A DNA stretch of 64,000 nt from Polynucleobacter sp. AP-Melu-500A-A1 (GCF_018882125.1 NZ_JACVOZ010000003.1:434001-498000), one strand, 5' to 3'; counted from the first letter of the stretch, positions 52,554 through 63,352 are shown. Numbers and translations are program-made. The notes: generated from the sequence alone by a model not told the origin.

Positions 52554-53785
52554 CGACTTGCTTTACTACCCCAGCCATTACGTCGCTCATAGATCACAAA
52601 TAAGACACCCCAAATCACTACTGCAACATAGGCCCATACCCATGAAGTTTGAGAAGCACGTGATCCAGAAATATCTAAAACAAATCCAAAAATCGCAGGG
52701 CCTAATAAGCCTCCGGCAAATCCCATTAAAGAATGCAAGCCCATCGCTGCACCTTTGATGTTTTCCTTTGCACTCATTACCAAGCCCGCTGTTAAGGTTG
52801 AAGAGTCTGCCATGATAAAAATGGCATGTCCTGAAGCTAAGGCAAATATTAACCACCAGGACTGGCCTGTAGAGCAGGCCAATAAAATACCTAATACCGC
52901 ACTGGTGAGCATCACAATACAGACCCATTTTTGCCGACCAATTCTGAGCGCAATTTCATTTCCCAATATGGATGAGGGTACGCCAAAGAAATTAATCACA
53001 CCAGCTAAGGTTGTTGCAGCTAAAAAGAAGGTTTCGCCAGTCACTACCGTACAAAAGGCAAAGAAGGCAACAATCCAACTTCTAGAAGCAAATAACTCTA
53101 ATGAGTGTGCCGTATAACCAAAGATAAAACCGGATGCATTTTTATCCTGCAAGACGAGTTTCCATTTATCCACTGGAAAGATGTCATGTAGGCGAATATT
53201 GATTGGGCCCTTCCACTTCTCATGTTGCAGTGACGGTATCAATAAAAGCACAATCAGAAATGCACTAAATGGCCCTAAAGCAATAATGCCAAAAACATAA
53301 TGCCAACCAAGTCCATTTAAGATCCAACCAGAACATAAATAAGAGAAACCAGTCCCAATACCAAAAAAGGCTGTATAGAAAGCGATATGTCTTGTGAGAT
53401 CACCCGTTTCGATACGATCTGACAAAATTTTGAGCCCAGGCATATAAGTACCAGCCAGTCCAGCACCATTCATTGCCATAAAAATGAGGGCAGTCCAGAA
53501 ATTAAAAGCAAAAAATGCCATCCCTAAAAGTCCGCATGTTGCTAAGAGACCGCCTACTAAATACACCTTGCGCGCGTCTACTCGATCGGTCAGCGCAGTA
53601 GCTAGGGGAACTGTCAACATATACCCGAAGAAGAAAGCGCTGGCGATTAAACCTGATTCCAAATTAGAAAGCTGCCATTCCTCTTGCAGGGTGGTCAAGA
53701 CAACGGCGTAACAAGCGAAGCCCAATAAAGCACCAGTTTGTGCCATGAGCATAAGAGGGGTATAACCAGATGATCGAAAGCGCAT
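52550..53785 (-). CDS. MFS transporter
   Basis: A 411-residue major facilitator with about 12 membrane segments. FGYMLTVPLATALTDRVDARKVYLVGG is the A-motif loop near residue 50-75, and the C-terminal half has MSAKENIKGAAMGLHSLMGF. The substrate is not predictable. It is upstream of and overlapping the orphan metal-binding domain gene, hinting at a metal or metal-related substrate. Confidence 0.88.
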   Translation of the reverse strand: MRFRSSGYTPLMLMAQTGALLGFACYAVVLTTLQEEWQLSNLESGLIASAFFFGYMLTVPLATALTDRVDARKVYLVGGLLATCGLLGMAFFAFNFWTALIFMAMNGAGLAGTYMPGLKILSDRIETGDLTRHIAFYTAFFGIGTGFSYLCSGWILNGLGWHYVFGIIALGPFSAFLIVLLLIPSLQHEKWKGPINIRLHDIFPVDKWKLVLQDKNASGFIFGYTAHSLELFASRSWIVAFFAFCTVVTGETFFLAATTLAGVINFFGVPSSILGNEIALRIGRQKWVCIVMLTSAVLGILLACSTGQSWWLIFALASGHAIFIMADSSTLTAGLVMSAKENIKGAAMGLHSLMGFAGGLLGPAIFGFVLDISGSRASQTSWVWAYVAVVIWGVLFVIYERRNGWGSKASR

Positions 53786-53870
53786 AAAGACTCAGTAAAA
53801 ACGTGAACTTATTCTACTCGCCTCAAGCACTCAAGACCCGCTACACTATGAAAAACAAGTCGGAGACACT

Positions 53871-54854
53871 ATGAATATCAAAACCTTCTTCAATTTCCTT
53901 GCCCTACTCTGCTCAAGCCTCATCATGGCTTTGAACAGCACTCAGGTGATGGCAGATAGCTATCCCTCAAAACCAATTAAGGCAATTGTTCCATTTGCTG
54001 CAGGAAGTGCCACCGATCAAATTGGACGCGCCTTTGCTGCCAAGATGTCAGAGTCATTAGGTCAACCAGTTGTGATCGAGAATCGACCTGGTGCAAATGG
54101 CATGATTGGCGCCGACCAAGTTGCCAAGGCTCCAGCCGATGGATACACACTGCTCTTTGGAACCAATAGTACAAACGCAGCTTTAAAAAACTTAGTGAAA
54201 AATCTTCCTTATAACCAAGAAACGGCATTTGTTCCTATTGGCTATTTTGGTTCAGTGCCACTGATCGTTGCTATCAATAATGATGTACCTGCAAAATCAC
54301 TCAATGGTTTTGTAGCGCTTGCTAAAGCAGATCCAGGAAAAATTACCTTTGCCTATGCCAGCACATCACAGCGTGTCTCCTCAGAAATACTGGCAAGCGT
54401 TGCTGGCATCAAGATGACCGGCGTCTCTTATAAGAGTGGGCCAAATGCGATGACAGATCTGATCGGCGGCCAAGTCAATATGTTTACCTCAGACTTTGCT
54501 GTTAGCTTGCCACAAGTGCAAGCTGGAAAAATTCGTGGGCTAGCAGTTACCTCATTAAAGCGTTCGCCTGCTATTCCAGAATTACCAACTGTTAACGAGG
54601 CTCTTGGTATCAAGGGCTACGAGTTAATTGCATTTTTTGCAGCCTTTGGACCAGCAGGTATGCCAAAAGATGCTGTACTAAAACTCAATAAAGCCATCAA
54701 TGATGCTGCTAAATCTAAAGATTTGGTTGAACGTTTCTCTGCAATGGGTTTTGAATCACAGCCAGGCACGCCAGAAGCACTTGGTCAGAAGATTAAATTA
54801 GAAACCGTGAAGTGGGCCAAAGCTATTAAAGATGCTGGCATGGAGCCAGAGTAA
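53871..54854 (+). CDS. Bug/TctC-family periplasmic binding protein (4)
   Basis: A 327-residue receptor. Signal peptide to about 28 (ALNSTQVMA). Family motifs YPSKPIKAIVPFAAGSATDQ, VVIENRPGANGMIGAD and KAPADGYTL. It is monocistronic as far as visible, divergent from the MFS gene, convergent with the 2OG-Fe oxygenase gene. No permease is adjacent. Confidence 0.92.
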   Translation: MNIKTFFNFLALLCSSLIMALNSTQVMADSYPSKPIKAIVPFAAGSATDQIGRAFAAKMSESLGQPVVIENRPGANGMIGADQVAKAPADGYTLLFGTNSTNAALKNLVKNLPYNQETAFVPIGYFGSVPLIVAINNDVPAKSLNGFVALAKADPGKITFAYASTSQRVSSEILASVAGIKMTGVSYKSGPNAMTDLIGGQVNMFTSDFAVSLPQVQAGKIRGLAVTSLKRSPAIPELPTVNEALGIKGYELIAFFAAFGPAGMPKDAVLKLNKAINDAAKSKDLVERFSAMGFESQPGTPEALGQKIKLETVKWAKAIKDAGMEPE

Positions 54855-54865
54855 TCTGCGATCCT

Positions 54866-55621
54866 CTATTGCTGACTGCGGTTCGGCGAATCCTGAAATC
54901 CATTTGATCGATAGGTGAGCACTAGAGTATCCCGATAGCCATAGTCTCCAGATGGCTGTATCGGAGTAGATTCATGAATCATCTTCTCATCATTCATGAG
55001 CAATAAAGACCAAGGCTGGGTCAGTGTGAAGCGCAAACCAGCCGAACCTTGGGCATCGAAGATTCTGGTTTCGCCGCCCTTAATACCCATGCGGTCCAAT
55101 AAGAACACTGCCACAAAATCGACGCCATCGCGATGAGCGCCCTCTGGAGTGGGTCGGCCTATGCCATCAGTTGTATCAATCCGAAATTGGTGTGCTTCTA
55201 TAAACCAGGTATTGACTGGCTTTAAACCATTGAGTAGCTGACCCAATCCCAGAAGCAGTGATTGCCATGCAGGACTACTCATCAATTGATTGTGCATAGG
55301 CTCAAACCAACGTTCAATCCCCCCATGTAGGGCGTTATAGTCTACTGACTGCCAATGTGCGCGATGTGGGACTAAGGACAGCGTATCCCCCTTCATCTCA
55401 TAACTGGCATGACGACGAAAGCGATAACGGCCACCATCCTTTAAATAAGGATCACGAGGTAGGCCCTCCCAATATTGGACTAGATCCTGCAAGCCAGCCA
55501 AAGAAACGTGAGCAAGTTCAGCAACCGATTCTGCTGAAGCCACAACAAATCCATCCGAACGTAATCCTTGTGCAAGCTCTTTCGTTGGCGTTAAAGGCGG
55601 GGCTAAGGGAACAATCTTCAT
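54866..55621 (-). CDS. 2OG-Fe(II) dioxygenase family protein (2OG-Fe_Oxy_2)
   Basis: A 251-residue enzyme of the family that includes free amino-acid hydroxylases. The iron ligands are His and Asp in EGAHRDGVDFVAVFLL near 160 and His in MIHESTPI near 213, with an Arg in YGYRDTLVLTYR binding 2-oxoglutarate. The substrate may be a free amino acid such as isoleucine in relatives. It is downstream of Bug receptor 5 on the same strand, 35 bases away. Confidence 0.85.
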   Translation of the reverse strand: MKIVPLAPPLTPTKELAQGLRSDGFVVASAESVAELAHVSLAGLQDLVQYWEGLPRDPYLKDGGRYRFRRHASYEMKGDTLSLVPHRAHWQSVDYNALHGGIERWFEPMHNQLMSSPAWQSLLLGLGQLLNGLKPVNTWFIEAHQFRIDTTDGIGRPTPEGAHRDGVDFVAVFLLDRMGIKGGETRIFDAQGSAGLRFTLTQPWSLLLMNDEKMIHESTPIQPSGDYGYRDTLVLTYRSNGFQDSPNRSQQ

Positions 55622-55656
55622 GGATTCATTTTATGGCAATGCCGAAAAATATATTT

Positions 55657-56637
55657 TTAATCTAATTGAGCGCCAGAGGCTTTCACAATCTTTACCCACT
55701 TAGCCAGTTCATCTTTTAGTAAAGCTGGCAGTTTCGCTGGAGGCACTGGATTTAAATCCAAGCCTTGCGCAATGAGCTTTTCTCTCACGTCTGGTCTTGC
55801 CATGACTTTATCCATTGCAGCTTGAGTTTTCTTGACTACTTCTGCATTTACACCGATTGGCGCAAAGATTGCCACCCAAACCTCACCAACACAATCTGGA
55901 TAAGTCTCTGCAATCGTTGGGATTTCTGGTGCAGCACTGGAACGCTTAGCTGAACTAATCGCAATCGCCTGTAATTTGCCTGCCTTGATGTAATTTAAAG
56001 CGGAAGGCAGGCTAGCAAACGCCAGAGGGACTTGACCGCCTAAGACATCATTGATTGCGGGCGCAACGCCTTTATAGGGAATATGTTGCATTTCAATTCC
56101 AGCACTGGTGTTGAGCATTGCTCCCAATAGATGACTGATAGTGCCATTCCCAGCGGATGCATAAGAAAGCTCTCCGGGTTTTTTCTTGGCAGCAGTAATG
56201 ACGTCAGCTAAGGTCTTATAGGGAGAGCCTGGTGGAGTCACTAAAACATATGGTGTAGCACCAATGTAATACAAAGGCACGAAGTCATTAATCGGATCAA
56301 ATCCAGGATTCTTATAGAGCGCAGGATTGATAGCTTGAGCGCTATTGATTGTTAACAATAAGGTGTAGCCATCTTTTGCTGAACGCGCTACCCCTTGTGT
56401 ACCAATATTGCCACCGGCGCCCGGCTTATTTTCTACCACGACCGACGTACCAATAGCCTCGCCAAAGGCAGGCGCTATCAGCCGAGCGACGATATCGTTC
56501 GTGCCTCCTGCAGTTTGGGGAACCACTAATGAAATGGGTTTATTCGGATAGGATTGAGGCTGAGCTGCAAGTTGCAAAGTAAGCAAGCTCAATACTGCAC
56601 CCAATATATATTGATATAAATGTTTATTCATTTTCAT
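55657..56637 (-). CDS. Bug/TctC-family periplasmic binding protein (5)
   Basis: A 326-residue receptor. Signal peptide (LGAVLSLLTLQLAAQ), motifs YPNKPISLVVPQTAGGTNDI, VVENKPGAGGNIGTQG and RSAKDGYTL. Its start may be the first ATG (56637) or the ATG two codons in. It is just downstream of a TAXI-type receptor gene (6-base gap). Confidence 0.92.
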   Translation of the reverse strand: MKMNKHLYQYILGAVLSLLTLQLAAQPQSYPNKPISLVVPQTAGGTNDIVARLIAPAFGEAIGTSVVVENKPGAGGNIGTQGVARSAKDGYTLLLTINSAQAINPALYKNPGFDPINDFVPLYYIGATPYVLVTPPGSPYKTLADVITAAKKKPGELSYASAGNGTISHLLGAMLNTSAGIEMQHIPYKGVAPAINDVLGGQVPLAFASLPSALNYIKAGKLQAIAISSAKRSSAAPEIPTIAETYPDCVGEVWVAIFAPIGVNAEVVKKTQAAMDKVMARPDVREKLIAQGLDLNPVPPAKLPALLKDELAKWVKIVKASGAQLD

Positions 56638-56643
56638 GTCTCA

Positions 56644-57945
56644 CTATCTCATCTGATTTAAGCGATTACGCACATCTCCTACATGGCCTTTTAAGTCATA
56701 TAACTCTTTAGCATCTAATCTCGACACCTTGATATTGCCAACACGCTTTTCAATCGAGTCCAGATCTCTAAAGCTCTGCTCTCTCAACTGAGGATTTAAG
56801 GCATTTTTATCAATCGTTTTCAGCTCTTCGTATACCCGAGCAAGCTTTAGCTTCAGCAGTAAATTACTGGCCGCTGGAAGATAGGTAAAGAGTGGGATCA
56901 GTATTACCAACAGTGGAATGATGATCTTCATAAAGCGACCAACCCATACTGCCGTCCAGAATGGTAGATTTCGATGTAAAAAAGAGGGGCCGTCCTTGAG
57001 ATAAATTTCTGCATCCACCTGCAGAGGAAAGTCTAAGCCTGCATTTGACGGAAACTCGCCTGATTTTTGTAAGCGAGAATAGGATTTCAAAATATCGTAA
57101 GACGCCCCCAACATCAGCGATACCAATGCAGGACTAATGTCACTTTGAGCAACTAGAGTTGCAGTTGGAGCAAGCACCTGAATATCTTGACGAGGCAAGT
57201 CGTACTCAATACTTAACAAACCCCTCGGTACATTCACTTTTGACAGGTAAGGAAGATTGCGAGCATAGGCATCTGCCTGATCAAAATTCATTAAACGAAC
57301 ACCAGGAATCATATAAAACTTTTCCAGTAAGGGCGCCTCAGCAGCAGCCACAATAAATGCTGCGTCTAGTTCACCACTATTGAGCTTTTTAATAGCTTCA
57401 TCGGGTTTTAACTTTTCAATATGGATATCATTCTCCGTTATCCCACTTACCTTTAGCAGAGTCTGACTTAACGCTAATGTGCCACTACCCTCATTACCTA
57501 TTGAGACACGCTTACCTTTTAGCTGACTAAGTACCCGCAAATGCCCAGTCTCATTTTTAAAAGCAGGTTCGCGATACCAAACCCATACGGGTTCGTAAAA
57601 CATTCCAGCGATAGAGACCAAATTCGGATATTTTTTGGCATCAGCTACTCCACCCTGAACCATTGCAAAGGCCACGCCTGATTTTGGATCACTTAATAAA
57701 TCCAAGTTATCTAAAGTACCGCCCGTTGCTTTGACTTGGAGCTCAACCCCTTCTTGATTTAACTCAGACTTCAAACGCTCACCAAACTGGTAATACAGAC
57801 CAGTAGGAAAACCAGTCGCCATCTCGATCGTCTTAGGTGGCGGAGGAATTAATACCCACAAAACCCCAAAAAGGATGGCAAGAAGCAATAGAAAACTAAG
57901 GGCAATAGCCCACGGGTTATAAAGGTGTTTTTTTAAGGAAAGCAT
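56644..57945 (-). CDS. TAXI-family receptor with membrane anchors
   Basis: A protein of about 433 residues from the ATG at 57945 (AGAGA upstream). An ATG at 57969 and a longer frame to 58059 exist, but the long one would overlap the divergent SDR gene. It has an N-terminal membrane segment (WAIALSFLLLLAILFGVLWV), the TAXI domain (TIEMATGFPTGLYYQFG), and a second membrane segment near residue 345 followed by a cytoplasmic helical tail. The extra anchor and tail resemble membrane-bound TAXI variants with unknown function. Confidence 0.85.
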   Translation of the reverse strand: MLSLKKHLYNPWAIALSFLLLLAILFGVLWVLIPPPPKTIEMATGFPTGLYYQFGERLKSELNQEGVELQVKATGGTLDNLDLLSDPKSGVAFAMVQGGVADAKKYPNLVSIAGMFYEPVWVWYREPAFKNETGHLRVLSQLKGKRVSIGNEGSGTLALSQTLLKVSGITENDIHIEKLKPDEAIKKLNSGELDAAFIVAAAEAPLLEKFYMIPGVRLMNFDQADAYARNLPYLSKVNVPRGLLSIEYDLPRQDIQVLAPTATLVAQSDISPALVSLMLGASYDILKSYSRLQKSGEFPSNAGLDFPLQVDAEIYLKDGPSFLHRNLPFWTAVWVGRFMKIIIPLLVILIPLFTYLPAASNLLLKLKLARVYEELKTIDKNALNPQLREQSFRDLDSIEKRVGNIKVSRLDAKELYDLKGHVGDVRNRLNQMR

Positions 57946-58057
57946 CTTATTCTCTGTTCTTTTTTGCATTATGCCCCGAGCTTGAAAATTGGTAAAAGAA
58001 TCGAATTTATTAAAAAAATCGGGATAAGATGGGGTTTTTGAAACTCTAGAGATCATC

Positions 58058-58813
58058 ATGAATCAAGCAAAAGTAGCCCTAGTCACCGGCGCAGGAACTG
58101 GTATCGGTAAAGCAGCCGCTAAAGCCCTCCTTAAAGGGGGATTTAATCTTGTTCTTGCAGGACGTAATTTAGAGAGACTTCAAAAAGCAATTAGCGATAT
58201 TGGTGGCAATGACAGCAACTGCCTTGCAGTTTCCTGTGATGTCGGCAAACCGATGGAGGTCAAGACATTATTTGCCGCCCTAAAAGATAAATTTGGCCGT
58301 ATAGATATGCTATTTAATAACGCTGGTATGGGTGCTCCAGCGATACCCATGGAAGAGCTTACTTATGAGCAGTGGATGAATGTCGTCAATGCCAATCTTT
58401 GCGGTGCGTTCTTATGCTCACAAGAAGCGATTCGCATGATGAAAGCGCAATCGCCACAAGGCGGCAGAATTATTAATAATGGTTCAATTTCTGCGCATGC
58501 ACCCAGACCCATGTCTGCGCCCTACACTTCGACTAAGCATGCTATTAGCGGCCTTACAAAAACAATCGCATTAGATGGTCGCCCATTCAATATTACTTGC
58601 GGGCAAATTGATATTGGCAATGCAGCTACTGAGATGACAGAGCGCATGGCTAACGGCATAATGCAAGCCGATCAGTCCATCAAGATTGAACCGCGCATGG
58701 ATGTAACTCATGTAGGTGAAGCAGTTCTCCATATGGCACAACTTCCACTAGAGAGCAATATTCTGTCGATGACTATTATGGCCACGAAGATGCCATTTGT
58801 TGGTAGAGGGTAA
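58058..58813 (+). CDS. Short-chain dehydrogenase/reductase
   Basis: A 251-residue oxidoreductase. NAD(P) motif [20 protein letters not shown] at 10-29, NNAG in [10 protein letters not shown], and the catalytic Tyr-x-x-x-Lys in [12 protein letters not shown] near 160. The substrate is unknown. It is divergent from the TAXI gene and convergent with ccmI. Confidence 0.92.
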   Translation: MNQAKVALVTGAGTGIGKAAAKALLKGGFNLVLAGRNLERLQKAISDIGGNDSNCLAVSCDVGKPMEVKTLFAALKDKFGRIDMLFNNAGMGAPAIPMEELTYEQWMNVVNANLCGAFLCSQEAIRMMKAQSPQGGRIINNGSISAHAPRPMSAPYTSTKHAISGLTKTIALDGRPFNITCGQIDIGNAATEMTERMANGIMQADQSIKIEPRMDVTHVGEAVLHMAQLPLESNILSMTIMATKMPFVGRG

Positions 58814-58818
58814 AGTCC

Positions 58819-60009
58819 TTATTGGCGAACCTGATCTACTAAGAGCTGGACATTCTCTGCGCCAACTTTAATAGTCTTAACAGAGGAAATTAAATCGCCT
58901 GGCTCAGGTTTTGCCATCCCTGTTTTAGAAATTCTGACTTCAACAGCGACTTCTGTCAGCTTTGATATTGGCGCACTCGGATTCATTGCCAAAGAATCAT
59001 TCAATACAAAATTCATCGGAAATTGTGCAACCGGTGTTTTCAATACCGCCACTGGCATGCGCTCACCCACCTGACGAGCAATCACTAAGACGATGTCACT
59101 ATTGCTCACTTTTGATTTCAGTTCATTGGATAGATCAATCTTGCCGCTAATGCCTTTACCAGCTACAGCAACAGGTGCCTTTGCAAGCAAGCCGCCCTTA
59201 GTGCGTGCTTCTGCGATTGATTCCGCGATTGCCTTTGCCTCTTCAGAATTTGGAGGTAATTGCCCTGCAAGCTTTTCCCAAGCCTGTACTGCAGACTGAT
59301 AGTTAGCAATATTAAAAGAAGCGGTTCCAGATAACCAAAGCGCCATCAGGTTATTGGGGTCTAGCTTTAAAGCCTGATTGATTAAGAGTAAGGGCTTTCC
59401 AGCGAAATTCCCATTGGCATTCGCAGCCAATGTATCTGCATAATCAGCCAATAACTGTGGATTTGTATCTACGAATTTACCAGCACGAGCATATGCCTTA
59501 GCAGCATCTTCATTGCGGCCCAAAATACGATAGGAACGCGCCAACATCGCCCAACCCTCGAGATTACCTGGATCTTTCTCCATCTTGATGGCAAATTCAG
59601 AAACCATCTTCTCAACACCTTCTTGAGTAATCGGCTTTTCATTATTTTTCTGAGCGACACGCTCAACATCACCTAAAGAAAAATACAGCCCAGATGAAAG
59701 TAGCACAATAAAAATACAAAGACCAATCGCAGTCTTCTTGGTAGAGCCTAAGCTTGCACGATCATCCTCTTCATTAGTATCTTGAAAGAGGCGTTGACGC
59801 ATCTCAGCATGAGAAATCTCATAGTCAGCAGGATTAATTAAACCTGCCACACGCTCTGCCTCTAATTTATCCAACTCCTCGCGATAAATTGCAGCATTCA
59901 TCTGCCTACGAGAAGTAGCCTGCATTTTTTCTGGAAATATAAAAGGGCGCAAGAGTAGTACTAGCACCAACACTAGTAAGAAAAAGGCTGCGATGAAAAA
60001 ACTAGTCAT
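58819..60009 (-). CDS. ccmI: Cytochrome c maturation protein CcmI
   Basis: A TPR-type apocytochrome chaperone (396 residues from the ATG at 60009). It has an N-terminal membrane segment (FFIAAFFLLVLVLVLLLRPF), a second near 100, and TPR repeats at about 150-250 (EGWAMLARSYRILGRNEDAA, YAGKFVDTNPQLLADYAD-like). The start at 60009 is chosen because AAGAGAG sits 9 bases before it and the longer in-frame starts run into ccmH. Delivers apocytochrome to CcmFH. Confidence 0.93.
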   Translation of the reverse strand: MTSFFIAAFFLLVLVLVLLLRPFIFPEKMQATSRRQMNAAIYREELDKLEAERVAGLINPADYEISHAEMRQRLFQDTNEEDDRASLGSTKKTAIGLCIFIVLLSSGLYFSLGDVERVAQKNNEKPITQEGVEKMVSEFAIKMEKDPGNLEGWAMLARSYRILGRNEDAAKAYARAGKFVDTNPQLLADYADTLAANANGNFAGKPLLLINQALKLDPNNLMALWLSGTASFNIANYQSAVQAWEKLAGQLPPNSEEAKAIAESIAEARTKGGLLAKAPVAVAGKGISGKIDLSNELKSKVSNSDIVLVIARQVGERMPVAVLKTPVAQFPMNFVLNDSLAMNPSAPISKLTEVAVEVRISKTGMAKPEPGDLISSVKTIKVGAENVQLLVDQVRQ

Positions 60010-60010
60010 T

Positions 60011-60478
60011 TCAGCCATCTCTCTTCTCTTGATTAAGCAAAGCATCAATCTTTTGGTTGTCGGCCGCTGAAAGTGTTGTACTTGGCATGTTTTGATTTCT
60101 GCGACGCAGATATCTGAGTAAGGTCGCTATACCGATGACCAGAATGGCAAACGGTCCAATCCAAAGCAGCCAGGTAATCGGTTTTACAGGTGGGCGATAG
60201 AGAACAAAATCACCATAGCGTTCAACCATAAAGGATCTAATTTGATCGTCGCTCTTTCCCTCTTGAATGAGTATACGAATTTCTCTCCGTAAATCATTTG
60301 CTAGCTCTGAGCGGGAACCCGCTAAAGATTCATTTTGGCAAACCAGACAACGCATTTCTTCTGAAATATTAATCAGGCGCTGCTCTATCACTGGATCATC
60401 CGCCAATGGAGCAGCGTCCTTAGCAAAGGAAGTATTGAAGCAAACGCAAGCCAATAGAATCCAAAGTAGTGATTTCAT
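60011..60478 (-). CDS. ccmH: Cytochrome c maturation protein CcmH
   Basis: A 155-residue periplasmic thioredoxin-like protein anchored by a C-terminal membrane segment (ITWLLWIGPFAILVIGIATL). The redox motif MRCLVCQNESLAGS carries the LRCxxC-like pair. It keeps apocytochrome cysteines reduced for haem ligation. It overlaps ccmG by 4 bases. Confidence 0.95.
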   Translation of the reverse strand: MKSLLWILLACVCFNTSFAKDAAPLADDPVIEQRLINISEEMRCLVCQNESLAGSRSELANDLRREIRILIQEGKSDDQIRSFMVERYGDFVLYRPPVKPITWLLWIGPFAILVIGIATLLRYLRRRNQNMPSTTLSAADNQKIDALLNQEKRDG

Positions 60479-61005
60479 GATTTTTTAAGTTCACTCACCA
60501 ATGGGTAAATCTTCTGATTTAAAAGCTGAGAGTTAATGGGTCCTATATGCTTAAAACGAATAATCCCTACTTTATCAATAATGTAGGTTTCTGGGACGCC
60601 GTAGACGCCGTAATCAATGCCGACACGGCCATTAGCATCGAATGCTGACAATGTATAAGGATTGCCTTGTGTCGCCAGCATAGCTAACGCCTGTTCACGC
60701 TTATCTTTGTAATCCAAACCAATCACTGGAGCAATTTTGGAGTTTGCTAACTCCACAAGTACCGGGTGCTCTTCACGACAAGCCACACACCATGAAGCCC
60801 AAACATTCAAAATCCAAACCTGACCTTTCATACTAGCAGGAGAAAAATTCTTATTGGACTGCTCCAATTGAGCAATATCAAATGCAGGCGCCGGCTTATT
60901 AATTAATGGTGAAGGCACTTCGTGGGGGTCACGATTTAAACCAATTGCAAGAAATACCACCAAGATGATGAATAGCAATAAAGGAATCAGAAACTTTGCC
61001 TTCAT
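60475..61005 (-). CDS. ccmG: Thiol:disulfide interchange protein CcmG/DsbE
   Basis: A 176-residue membrane-anchored thioredoxin. Active-site CxxC is in NVWASWCVACREEH. Anchor at 4-22. It reduces CcmH and apocytochrome. It overlaps ccmF by 4 bases. Confidence 0.95.
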   Translation of the reverse strand: MKAKFLIPLLLFIILVVFLAIGLNRDPHEVPSPLINKPAPAFDIAQLEQSNKNFSPASMKGQVWILNVWASWCVACREEHPVLVELANSKIAPVIGLDYKDKREQALAMLATQGNPYTLSAFDANGRVGIDYGVYGVPETYIIDKVGIIRFKHIGPINSQLLNQKIYPLVSELKKS

Positions 61006-62921
61006 GATGTCTGTCTCTTTAACTTCATGCGATAGCGCTTATCAGAGATAGCGAAGATGCCACCTAAGGCCATCAGCAAACAACCGCCCCAAATCCAGTC
61101 TACAAATGGTTTGTAGTAAACACGCACTGCCCAAGACATATCTTCCAACTCTTCACCTAAGGAGACATAAATATCTCGCGTCAATCCAGCATCAATGGCT
61201 GCCTCAGTCATTGGCATGCTTGAAGAAAAGTAACTACGCTTTTCAGGATATAGAGTGGTGGGATTGGTGCCATTCTTACTGAGCAAGAAAGTGCCACGCA
61301 TGGCATTGTAGTTTGGCCCAGGAACAGACCGTACACCCTCTAATTGAATTTGATAGCCACCAACACTAACAGTTTCACCAGCGAGCATACGAACATCTTT
61401 TTCTTCTTGATAAGCACCAACCATGGTCACGCCAATCACAAAGACTGCAATCCCCAAATGCGCAAATTGCATTCCAATAAAGGAGCGGGTTGGCTTACCT
61501 ACTTTAGCTTGCCGTACAAGCTGCAAACATCCTGAAGCAATTACCCAGAATGCTAGCAAGAAGCCAATGCTAGCCAACCAAGTAAACTCGCCCATCATCA
61601 GGGGAATGGCAATGCCTGCAAGCACCGCAACGACACCTGCTATCCACAAGCGCTTAACAATCGCTAGCAGATCGGTACTTTTCCAGTTTGCCCATGGGCC
61701 TATACCCATTAAAACCAATAAAGGAATCATGATGGGGACAAACACACTATTGAAGTAAGGAGGCCCAACAGAAATCTTACCTAGATGTAAAGCATCGATG
61801 AGTAAAGGATATAAAGTACCCAACAAGACTGAGCCGGCAGAAACCACCAAAAAGACATTGCCCAGCAAGATTAAAGTCTCACGTGAGCTCAAGCTAAACT
61901 TGCCACCCATGGTGCTCTTTGGAGCTCGCCAAGCGTAAAGCACCAGAGATGATCCAACCACGAGAGATAAGAAGATCAGAATAAAAATACCGCGCTTAGG
62001 ATCGGTTGCAAACGCGTGCACTGAAGTGAGTACTCCAGAGCGAACCAAGAAAGTTCCTAGAAGCGATAAAGAAAAAGCAGTGATCGCAAGCAATACTGTC
62101 CAACTTTTAAAACCGCCCCGCTTCTCAGTGACTGCTAAGGAGTGAAGGAGTGCCGTACCGACCAACCAAGGAATGAAGGAAGCATTCTCTACGGGATCCC
62201 AAAACCACCAACCTCCCCAACCGAGCTCGTAATAAGCCCACCAAGATCCGAGTGCAATACCTAAAGTTAAAAAGACCCATGCGGCAGTAGTCCATGGACG
62301 TGACCAGCGCGCCCACGCAGCATCTAATCTTCCTGATAATAAAGATGCGATTGCAAAAGCAAAAGCGACTGAAAAGCCCACATAGCCCATATACAACATT
62401 GGCGGATGAAACACCAAACCTGGATCTTGCAATAAAGGATTTAATGAGCGCCCATCTTGAGCAGCAGGAAGCAATCTTGCAAAAGGATTAGAGGTGGTAA
62501 GGACAAACAGCAATAAACCACTCGTTACCAAACCCAAAACGCCGATAACACGCGCCACCATGAATTCATCGAGCGCTTTAGAAAGTTGAGCAACCAAAAT
62601 AGTCCAGATGCTTAGCAAGAATATCCAAAGCAGGAGTGACCCCTCATGACCTCCCCAAACTGCGCCTAGCCGATAAACAAGAGGCATTTGAGAATTGGAA
62701 TGTTCAGCTACGTAAAGCACAGAAAAATCATTGGCGTAGAAACTCCATGCCAGACTCACAAATGCAATGAAGAGTAATAGAAAGACGACTTGGGCTGCAG
62801 GTCGAGCCAACATCAACCACTCGCGGCGACCTTGATGTGCGCCAATGAGTGGCAAGATACCTTGTATGAGCGCAATACAAAGTGCCAGAATTAATGCGTA
62901 ATGCCCAAACTCAGGAATCAT
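61002..62921 (-). CDS. ccmF: Cytochrome c haem lyase subunit CcmF
   Basis: A 639-residue membrane protein with about 14-15 segments. The WWD motif is in [18 protein letters not shown] near residue 235, with several His residues for haem. It is the ligase that joins haem to apocytochrome. It overlaps ccmE and ccmG by 4 bases at each end. Confidence 0.96.
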   Translation of the reverse strand: MIPEFGHYALILALCIALIQGILPLIGAHQGRREWLMLARPAAQVVFLLLFIAFVSLAWSFYANDFSVLYVAEHSNSQMPLVYRLGAVWGGHEGSLLLWIFLLSIWTILVAQLSKALDEFMVARVIGVLGLVTSGLLLFVLTTSNPFARLLPAAQDGRSLNPLLQDPGLVFHPPMLYMGYVGFSVAFAFAIASLLSGRLDAAWARWSRPWTTAAWVFLTLGIALGSWWAYYELGWGGWWFWDPVENASFIPWLVGTALLHSLAVTEKRGGFKSWTVLLAITAFSLSLLGTFLVRSGVLTSVHAFATDPKRGIFILIFLSLVVGSSLVLYAWRAPKSTMGGKFSLSSRETLILLGNVFLVVSAGSVLLGTLYPLLIDALHLGKISVGPPYFNSVFVPIMIPLLVLMGIGPWANWKSTDLLAIVKRLWIAGVVAVLAGIAIPLMMGEFTWLASIGFLLAFWVIASGCLQLVRQAKVGKPTRSFIGMQFAHLGIAVFVIGVTMVGAYQEEKDVRMLAGETVSVGGYQIQLEGVRSVPGPNYNAMRGTFLLSKNGTNPTTLYPEKRSYFSSSMPMTEAAIDAGLTRDIYVSLGEELEDMSWAVRVYYKPFVDWIWGGCLLMALGGIFAISDKRYRMKLKRQTS

Positions 62922-63352
62922 TTATTGCTTCCATTTTTTTGTGCCTGCTCTAGGGCATGCTTTGCTTCCGGGGGCATATAGTTTTCATCATGCTTAGCAA
63001 GAACTTCACTGGCGATGAACTGGCCATTAGTATCGAGTCGTCCCTGAATCACAGCGCCCTTACCCTCTTTAAACAAATCCGGAAGAATGCCGGTATAGGC
63101 AACAGGAATATCTTTCACTAAATCAGTAATTACAAAGTGCACAGTCAAGCCATCTCGTCTTAAGGAGCCGTCTTTTACCATACCACCAATCCGAAATGCT
63201 TGCCCTTGTGGCGCTTTACCTGCAGCCACCTCACTTGGCGTTACATAGAGAGCTATATTACTATTGAGAGCATTGAGAATTAAGAGGGCTGCAACTCCGA
63301 TCACTACTAAAGCAGCAACAATCCATAATGCACGCTGATGTCTAGGCTTCAC
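62918..63352 (-). CDS. ccmE: Haem chaperone CcmE
   Basis: A 144-residue membrane-anchored periplasmic haem carrier. N-terminal anchor ([19 protein letters not shown]) and the haem-binding His in [11 protein letters not shown] near residue 120, with the family pattern H-x3-Y. Confidence 0.95.
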   Translation of the reverse strand: MKPRHQRALWIVAALVVIGVAALLILNALNSNIALYVTPSEVAAGKAPQGQAFRIGGMVKDGSLRRDGLTVHFVITDLVKDIPVAYTGILPDLFKEGKGAVIQGRLDTNGQFIASEVLAKHDENYMPPEAKHALEQAQKNGSNK

